A DNA stretch of 32,617 bases from Pavlovales sp. CCMP2436 (Eukaryota > Haptophyta > Pavlovophyceae > Pavlovales). The stretch spans positions 118,400 through 151,016 of the forward strand of contig MU631373.1 in NCBI GenBank assembly GCA_026770615.1, given 5' to 3'. Positions 26,925 through 32,617 of this stretch are shown here, one piece after another; the stretch's first letter is position 1; the number at the start of each line of letters is the position of its first letter. The notes below the pieces were generated by a model, which was given only the letters and a program-made list of their open reading frames with translations, had not been told where the DNA came from and ran no database searches. The position numbers and the translations under genes are program-made.

Positions 26925-27600
26925 TCGTATATACACCGCTTTTGAAAGTAGTGATCTAGTGCTCTACCCTTCCCAATCTAGAAAAAGGCTATAACCTTTG
27001 CTAGATCACACACCGCTTTTGAAAGTAGTGATCTAGTGTTCTACGCTCCCCACTGTGAAAAGAGGGCATTAATTTTTGCTAGATTTCTAGATCATAGATC
27101 AAACACCGCTTTTAAAAGAAGTGATCTAGTGCTCTACGCTTCCCACTGTAAAAAGAGGGCATAACTTTTGCTAGATCTCTAGATCATAGATCACAAACCG
27201 CTTTTTAAATATTTGATCTGGTGCTTTACGCTTCCCACTGTGAAAAGAGGGCTACAACTAAGTTTTAGAAAGGTCGTAGCCCCTTTTTACAATAGATACT
27301 GACAAAAATTAGCGACGACCTAGCGTAGGTTCGCAGTCATCCCGCTGCACCTGGCCGGTGGGACTTGTGCCTGCGGCGCAATTATAAAGTTATAGCATTC
27401 AGCAGTCCAACCATACTATGGTTCAGACATGTGGAAGAATTCAGCCCACGACTTTCGCTAGACCTCTACTTTCAAAAGCGGTGTGTGATCTATGATCTAG
27501 AGATCTAGAAAAGTTATAGGCCCCTTTACACAGTGGAAAGCGTAGAGCACTAGATCACTACTTTAAAAAATCGGTTTGTGATCTATGATATTTGACGTCG
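26925..27600. repeat. AT-rich 77-93 bp repeats in direct and inverted orientation
   Basis: Four direct units begin with 'caccgcttttgaaagtagtg' or variants near 26933, 27010, 27102 and 27196. Each continues 'atctagtg.tctac', 'ttcccactgtgaaaagaggg' and 'tttgctagatc'. Reverse-complement copies occur near 27468-27500 and 27518-27595. About 200 bases of unrelated sequence separate the two orientations. No coding potential. Confidence 0.8.
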
Positions 27601-28265
27601 ATCTGGTGATCTAGAACATTTAAATACACGATCGCGATATCAGGGTGATCTTGGGTGATCTGGGCCCTTAACCAATTAGCTATGAGTGTCAAGGTAATCT
27701 GACACTGGTCAGATTTACCTGACTCGATCCCCCCCGGACTCTCAGTCCGGGACATTCGCAGTCCGGCTAAGATAGCAAGGAACTTGTCTTCACCAGGAAG
27801 ATAAGTTTCTATGATTAAACTTGAGTCGTTTCATTCTAAATCAATCTATTCTTGGATCACTCTAGCTCCCGTCGACAGCCCTCGACGGCGCTTCACTCCG
27901 GACCCCTGCGCCACCGCAGGAGTACCTCAACAATAAGTACTGGGACAATTCTCAGACGAGTACATACGCGAAATGCTTAAAATTCACAACTATTACCCAG
28001 CTGTGCGAGCGCGCCGCGCGTTGCACCGCGAATCAAACATTTGACCGTGATTTTGACTCAAATTACTGATACTCGAGCCCACGAACGTCGGGAGCGGCCA
28101 CTGAGCTCGCTGATGGATCCTAGCGTTTCATGTGAGCTAGCGGCCATGCCAATGCCGATGTCATCCCCATATCTTGAGAACTCGCGGAGCCATTTACTGC
28201 GGGATATTCACCGAAAAAAACTTAACACATATTTTTCCCAGTCCAAAGCGAGTTAAGGAGCGACC
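27601..28265. other. Intergenic region with a short GC hairpin
   Basis: No gene supported. A perfect hairpin cccggact-ctc-agtccggg lies at about 27732-27750, followed by another 'cagtccgg'. The remainder is mixed-composition sequence with only short, unsupported frames. Confidence 0.4.
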
Positions 28266-28271
28266 GTGGAC

Positions 28272-28589
28272 ATGTCCAGACCTTGGGAGGGGACTGACGA
28301 GGCATATCTGCGTCACGGCCGAACCACCACGGAGGTCGCCGAGCGCATGGCCGGGCGCGTGGCGGTCGCGCGTGCGGCCGAGCTCGAGCAAGCTGGAGGC
28401 CACCTGCTGGGCTACACGACCTCCTCCCTTAGCCTCGTCCGCGATTTCATCGCGGAGTGCAAGGAGGCCGACAAGGCGTGGCCCCCACAGAGGGGGGACG
28501 GGAGAGAGTGTCCCCACACTATCGCTCGCCGCCAGCCCGCCTTGGGTGGCTCCGGACCCTCCGATGTGCACTGGTGTGAAAATGACTGA
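28272..28589 (+). CDS. Possible 105-residue protein, unknown
   Basis: From ATG 28272 (MSRPWEGTDEAYLRHG...) the frame is helical and charged over its first ~75 residues (TTTEVAERMAGRVAVARAAELEQAG, LVRDFIAECKEADKAW), then becomes irregular. No domain is recognised. The antisense strand is also open. It could equally be an exon or a chance frame. Confidence 0.25.
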   Translation: MSRPWEGTDEAYLRHGRTTTEVAERMAGRVAVARAAELEQAGGHLLGYTTSSLSLVRDFIAECKEADKAWPPQRGDGRECPHTIARRQPALGGSGPSDVHWCEND

Positions 28590-29179
28590 ATAGGTCACAT
28601 TTGTATAATTTTTACCTCCCTACCCGCCTCAACATGAATGTAAGCGGCAGGTCATGGGCTTGTATGAATAGGCCAGGCTTCTAAGGGCACTTCAACACTC
28701 AACAACCCACCTGGCTATCCCCTGGGCTGCCATCTGAAAGCGCACTCCCCCGACTTTTTTGGCTCCGCTAGGACCCGACATGTCCAAAAAATGACTCAAA
28801 TAGGAATTTTGACGTTGCTAACTCACTTACACTAGTAAACAATAAAAATGCGTGTATACACAACAACAATGCTGTAAAGACGAAAATTGCGAAATAATCT
28901 ATAATTATAGTATTAAATATATGTTCGATTTATAATGTCTCGCGACTAGTCCATTCGTGCGAGGTGGCCAGAAGGACTTAAGTGCTGCACACAGCACAGC
29001 CACCCGCGGGGGCGCTGTCTCGACAGGGGAGAATCCGAAATCAAACATGCAACGCGTCAGAGATTTAAAGCGCTCGTGGGCGGCGCCCGGAGGAGGAACT
29101 CGCCTCCGTCGCGGCACCAAAGGAACTACCCGCGCCACCTCGATCGGGAGCGCTCAGCTGTGCGCCACTTCGCTCAGCT
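28590..29179. other. Intergenic region upstream of the retroelement
   Basis: I see no gene. AT-rich between about 28790 and 28940. Near 29150-29220 there is a small repeat of 'gctcagctgtg' and 'tgcgcac'. Confidence 0.4.
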
Positions 29180-31339
29180 GTGTGCAGCTGTGCGCACCTC
29201 GCTCAGCCACCTCGCACAGTCTTTGATCAGCACCACATTGGTCCCGGTCTAACCCCCCAGGGATCGATACGAATTGACACCCTCTCAGGAGCCAGAGTGG
29301 TGACAGCAGAAGCGCTCAAGAAAGTTACACTTCTCTTCATACCCCACCCAGCCCTAAGAGGACAGACCGAATGGCCCCCTCACCGGCAGCCGGCGGATGT
29401 CATCAAAGTCGTACAGAACGCACTGAGCGACTGGGAATCGAAGGCAGTAGCAGTCCGTAGCGAACCCGCCACAGTGGTGCTCACACCAAACACGCTCACA
29501 GCTCACAGCTGGGCTATTGCAGACCCAGCAACGGGTGCCCTCAACACCTCCGACCAAAGAGCTGCACGACATGCAGTGATAGACAGGGTTGCGAGAAAAC
29601 GCCTGGAGGCGAGAGGTCCCGTTAAATACGCCCAGGGTATAGGCCGGATGGACAACGTCGAAGCCAGATGGCAAGAAGAGAGCACGGCATCACTGCGCCT
29701 CCCACGCGGCTGGGGAAAAGGAACCCCTGAAAAATACACCAAACACATGGCAACCCTGAACCTCGGCTCGCACCACCACAGCACCGAGTGGGCAGCCGAG
29801 CACTCGGAGATGGCCACAACTGTGATAAATATTGACGGGAAACCCGAGACGATGGCACTCACCTGCCCCCTATGCAAGGCACCTGGCCCATCAGACACCA
29901 AACACCACCTATACCATGAGTGCCGGGCGACAGAAAAGCACCGAGACGACCTCCACGGCGCACTCTGCGCCAAGCTGGCACTGCGCCTAGGACACCAAAT
30001 AGCTAATACGCTGGCAAAGCACATGGTGGCAAGACCAGATTACTACTCAGGACAGATCGGGATGAGCATCAAGGATGAACTCAAGAAAGACAGCGGGGGC
30101 GAAGCCCCCAAGCCGGGCGACCTACACCTCATACTCTTACACCATAGCCTCGAGATGCGCACGCTACGCAAAGCCGCGATTGAGACGTCCACGGCGGCAA
30201 CTCAGGACAAACTATCCGTACATGACGCACATAAGCTCAAGATAGCCATGTGGGCCGCCCAGGCAGCCGAGAGAGCAGCCAAAAAAGACACGAACCGATC
30301 ACTGACAAGCACACCCACACGGACCAACCCGCAGCTGCAGCAGAGGGACGGACGACGGGCCACACAACCGCCACCCCCCCCACCGCCCATGCGTGCAACG
30401 CCACACAACCCGATACCCAGAATCCGCCTCGAGGCCATACGGGGCAAGCCACGCCAACGCGAACAGGCCGCCACACAGCAAAATCCTACCCTCACACCAC
30501 TAACGGCCCCGCATGCCTCACGCGCCCACACCAAGGCCGCCACGCAAACGGACGCAGAGCCAAGTGACGCCCGCCACACGCCAGAGGCACTCCTCCGCCA
30601 CACCTTAGCCGGCCACACCACAGATGCCAACACAAGTCATCCCCCCAGGGCCACAAACAACGGCCGCCCCCATCGTACCAAATGGGGCCACGCCACCCAC
30701 GCACACACGCACACTGCGCTCATCCAAACGGCCAATGGAAGCCTGCCAGCTCACCGCACCACCTACTGTAGGGGAACAGCCACATACCTCCTAGCCATCA
30801 ACAGTGAATATGGCCACCTCGCTACACGACACCACAGCAAGTCCACCACGCAAACGCTCACAGAGCTGAGCCAAGCCCGACACACCACAGCCTACGCCGG
30901 CCACTTCACAGAGGCCAACCCCACTCTGCCCACCGGCGCCACGAGCAGCGGCCGCCCACATCACAGCAGCCGAGGACATGCCGGCGCCTCCTCACCCGCG
31001 CATACTACGCCCATCCAAACGCCCACTGGAAGCCAACCAGACCTACCCATCACTCATGGAACCAGACCAGACACAACAGTCGATCGTGGAACAGCAGCGG
31101 ACTCGCACGACGCGGCTCCCCATAGACAACAGCCGAACAACTGCTGCAAGAGTTCACACCACCGTGCTCTGCGCTCATCCATGCGGCCCGAAGCAGCGAC
31201 ACAGACCCAAACACCCCAGCAGCCAACAGAGGAGCGCCAAAAGCGCAAGAAGAGAGATGGACAATGCCCCGAAGCCCCACCAGCAGACGCACGCCAAAAG
31301 CGCAAAAGGGAAGAACAATGCCCCGAAAACACACCTTAA
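29180..31339 (+). CDS. 3' part of a probable non-LTR retrotransposon ORF (5'-truncated)
   Basis: A 719-codon frame without an early ATG. Residues ~40-290 are protein-like, with SWESK-, W- and H-rich segments and a zinc cluster, LTCPLCKAPGP ... KHHLYHEC (about 29864-29931), of the kind that follows the reverse transcriptase in many LINE-type ORFs. The rest is a Thr/His/Pro-rich tail with an internal duplication (ARHT...AGH.T.AN...GRPH, about 30560-30700 and 30870-30990). It ends in two basic 'RQKRK' repeats that may be nuclear localisation signals. No reverse transcriptase or endonuclease domain lies in the window, so the copy is 5'-truncated or the frame is a second, accessory ORF. The call rests on the zinc cluster and on the duplicated 3' flank. 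Confidence 0.5.
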   Translation: MCSCAHLAQPPRTVFDQHHIGPGLTPQGSIRIDTLSGARVVTAEALKKVTLLFIPHPALRGQTEWPPHRQPADVIKVVQNALSDWESKAVAVRSEPATVVLTPNTLTAHSWAIADPATGALNTSDQRAARHAVIDRVARKRLEARGPVKYAQGIGRMDNVEARWQEESTASLRLPRGWGKGTPEKYTKHMATLNLGSHHHSTEWAAEHSEMATTVINIDGKPETMALTCPLCKAPGPSDTKHHLYHECRATEKHRDDLHGALCAKLALRLGHQIANTLAKHMVARPDYYSGQIGMSIKDELKKDSGGEAPKPGDLHLILLHHSLEMRTLRKAAIETSTAATQDKLSVHDAHKLKIAMWAAQAAERAAKKDTNRSLTSTPTRTNPQLQQRDGRRATQPPPPPPPMRATPHNPIPRIRLEAIRGKPRQREQAATQQNPTLTPLTAPHASRAHTKAATQTDAEPSDARHTPEALLRHTLAGHTTDANTSHPPRATNNGRPHRTKWGHATHAHTHTALIQTANGSLPAHRTTYCRGTATYLLAINSEYGHLATRHHSKSTTQTLTELSQARHTTAYAGHFTEANPTLPTGATSSGRPHHSSRGHAGASSPAHTTPIQTPTGSQPDLPITHGTRPDTTVDRGTAADSHDAAPHRQQPNNCCKSSHHRALRSSMRPEAATQTQTPQQPTEERQKRKKRDGQCPEAPPADARQKRKREEQCPENTP

Positions 31340-31745
31340 CATATCGAGCCCGAGGCCCACCACCCTGAGGGGGTGGGGTAGACCGGGACCACAATAAGCC
31401 CCCCACCGTGTGATTCTTGCCCCTCGTGGACAAGAATCACACGGTGGGATACAGGCTGCCGGAGTTTATTAGTCTGTTTTTATATGTCCTACAGGTGCGG
31501 CATGTGCGCAGGCGAGCTGCATTTTGAGACGAGCGAAAGGCAGCAGCAGCCGGTCAGCGTGCGCCAGTCAGAGAGTCGTCGATTGTCGTGTGTCTGATCA
31601 GCCTCAGCGGTGGGGACGGTATCCGTGTGCTCTGCTAAGGTCCCTTGATCCGAGTGTTTCTCAACGCTTGGGCCCTGTGGAGACCTGTCAGGGAACGGAC
31701 GTATTTCTAGATATTTACACTAATCTCGGACAAGCCCGTCATACC
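31340..31745 (+). mobile_element. 3' tail of the retroelement, first copy
   Basis: Blocks shared with the second copy downstream, in the same order: 'cccgaggcccacc', the 'caagaatc' hairpin region, 'gatacaggct', 'gtcagcg.gcgccagtc', 'gacggtatccgtgtgctc', 'gagtgttt.tcaac', 'cagtga/ctgtgg' and 'gggaacggacg'. It carries the strong hairpin and seems to end near 'agatatttacac'. Confidence 0.6.
31402..31448. terminator. Strong 18-bp hairpin after the retroelement ORF
   Basis: Left arm 31402-31419 and right arm 31431-31448 are perfectly complementary (18 bp, starting cccaccgtgtg), with an 11-base loop. It lies 60 bases after the stop codon. In the second copy only a decayed right arm remains (about 32018). 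It may be a 3'-end RNA structure used by the element's reverse transcriptase or a transcript-end signal; the class 'terminator' is used loosely. Confidence 0.7.
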
Positions 31746-31759
31746 CATTCACGAAAATT

Positions 31760-32310
31760 ACCCACGCACAATGCGCTCATCTACCAAACGGGCCTTTGAG
31801 ACCATCCAGTCAACCACGCTGACACACCACTCGGGCGGCAAGAAACCCAAAACCAAATATGAGCCAGCAAACTCAAAGTTACTAAAACACAATCATGAAC
31901 CAGCAAGCCCGCGATTTCCCGCATCCCATGCGCCCGAGGCCCACCCCCGGCAAGGGGTGGGATAGACTGGGCCAGCAGACAAGCCGCGTATATTTGCCAT
32001 TTATGTCCGTTGGGGCAAGAATCGCAATATATGTGATACAGGCTAGTGAAGAAGTAATGTTTTGTGAGTCGCGCAGGTGTGCCGCGCTCGCAGACGGTGC
32101 TGCATTTTCAGACGACGCGAGGGAGAGCAGTGGAGGTCGGTCAGCGCGCCAGTCGAGAGTCGTCAGTCGTCGATCGTCGTATGTCTGAGCTGATCAGCGG
32201 TGGAGACGGTATCCGTGTGCTCGGGGTGGATCCCTGGATCTGAGTGTTTTTCAACACTTAAATCCAGTGAGATCCTCTTGCTCGGGGACGGACGTTTTAA
32301 CTAGAAACTT
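31760..32310 (+). mobile_element. Second, 5'-truncated copy of the retroelement tail
   Basis: A short coding end (31771-31965: KRAFETIQSTTLTHH..., ending PEAHPRQGVG against PEAHHPEGVG of the first copy) is followed by the same series of tail blocks ending near 'aactagaaacttacacac'. It is in the same orientation as the first copy and only ~20 bases behind its end. This suggests repeated insertion at a preferred site, or tandem duplication. Confidence 0.6.
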
Positions 32311-32432
32311 ACACACCCCCACCCGCCGCTGCGACTGCGCGCTCGAAATTTTAAAAGTTAGCTAACTTTGCTCGTGTCGTCTTCGCGCAGCTCTTCGCGC
32401 CGCTCTCGGCACGCAGAAGAGGGTCAGCTGCG

Positions 32433-32526
32433 ATGTCGCTGGTGCCGGTGAACCCGAAGCCGTTCCTAAACGAGTTGACGGGCAAGCCCGTGGTGTGCAA
32501 GCTCAAGTGGGGCATGGAGTACAAGG
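32433..32526 (+). CDS. SNRPF: Small nuclear ribonucleoprotein F (SmF), first exon
   Basis: ATG 32433 reads [15 protein letters not shown] then [17 protein letters not shown], which matches the highly conserved N-terminus of SmF. This is the Sm1 motif start of a core ring protein of spliceosomal U snRNPs. The exon ends within the glycine codon at 32526, followed by GTGCGC (donor at 32527). The rest of the gene lies beyond the window. The sequence upstream (32340-32432) is likely its 5' UTR/promoter. It is a housekeeping host gene and confirms a eukaryotic nuclear location. Confidence 0.88.
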
Positions 32527-32592
32527 GTGCGCGGGCGCAGCGCTGCCCTGCCCTGCGCGCGCGCCCCACGATGGCCGTCCTCACGCGCGCCT

Positions 32593-32617
32593 GCCCCCCC
32601 CCCCCCCCCCCCCCCCC
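32593..32617. repeat. Poly-C run at the window edge
   Basis: A run of more than 20 C residues ends the window inside the first intron of the SmF gene. It is probably where assembly or reading stops. Confidence 0.8.

Noticed and set aside
22660..27600. CRISPR array from the regularly spaced repeats
   Set aside because: Units are long, imperfect, in both orientations and lack unique spacers of constant size; the host is a eukaryote.

Overview
The window looks like nuclear DNA of a GC-rich unicellular alga. It has genes with GT-AG introns, a spliceosomal SmF gene at the right edge, retroelement and transposase remnants, and many tandem repeats. A TIR-like/LRR gene carries an 'EEVN..D.N' lead-in before 'FLSHAW', an arrangement I associate with haptophytes and some other algae. 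A haptophyte is plausible, but the lineage is not proven by what I can see. Coding DNA is strongly G+C rich, so long antisense shadow frames are common and were discarded.

Left part (1-9.85 kb): a fragment of a ~201-bp minisatellite and a ~187-bp tandem repeat lead into a six-exon patatin-like phospholipase gene (1423-3896). All of its exons join in phase to give 391 codons. A longer block of the 201-bp minisatellite follows (about 4.7-5.3 kb). Next is a large transposase-like gene (5665-9419) with an N-terminal BED-like zinc finger and a C-terminal chromodomain, then an unusual cluster of GC-rich perfect hairpins (9552-9737).

Middle (9.85-22.6 kb): a decayed, integrated Polinton-like-virus (PLV)-type element. 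The calls rest on an A32-like packaging ATPase, a YqaJ-type exonuclease, a polymerase/primase-SF3 helicase, an HNH-like zinc-finger protein, a double-helix membrane protein of algal-virus type, and several small virus-like ORFs. Some genes are intact (ATPase, YqaJ, two of the small neighbours). Others are broken. The helicase has an extra base in a C7 run, a TGA near its N-terminus, and an amber codon exactly where the Walker A lysine should be. A membrane protein has a TAA, and a coiled-coil protein has several stops and frameshifts. All three stop codons occur inside genes, so decay is a better explanation than a changed code. I found no major capsid protein gene.

Right part (22.6-32.6 kb): inverted repeats, then a 5'-truncated, frameshifted TIR-like/LRR gene that begins at a foldback. 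It is followed by remnants of a second LRR gene end, a field of 77-93 bp AT-rich repeats in both orientations, and the 3' part of a probable non-LTR retrotransposon (29.2-31.75 kb). That element has a strong 18-bp hairpin and a second, 5'-truncated copy of its tail next to it. The first exon of the SmF gene (SNRPF) lies at 32433-32526.

A repeat that is continuous at 4507-4623 is found in two halves at 9825-9851 and 26733-26809. This suggests that the ~16.9 kb between them, including the whole viral element and the TIR-LRR remnant, was inserted into (or recombined within) one copy of that repeat.
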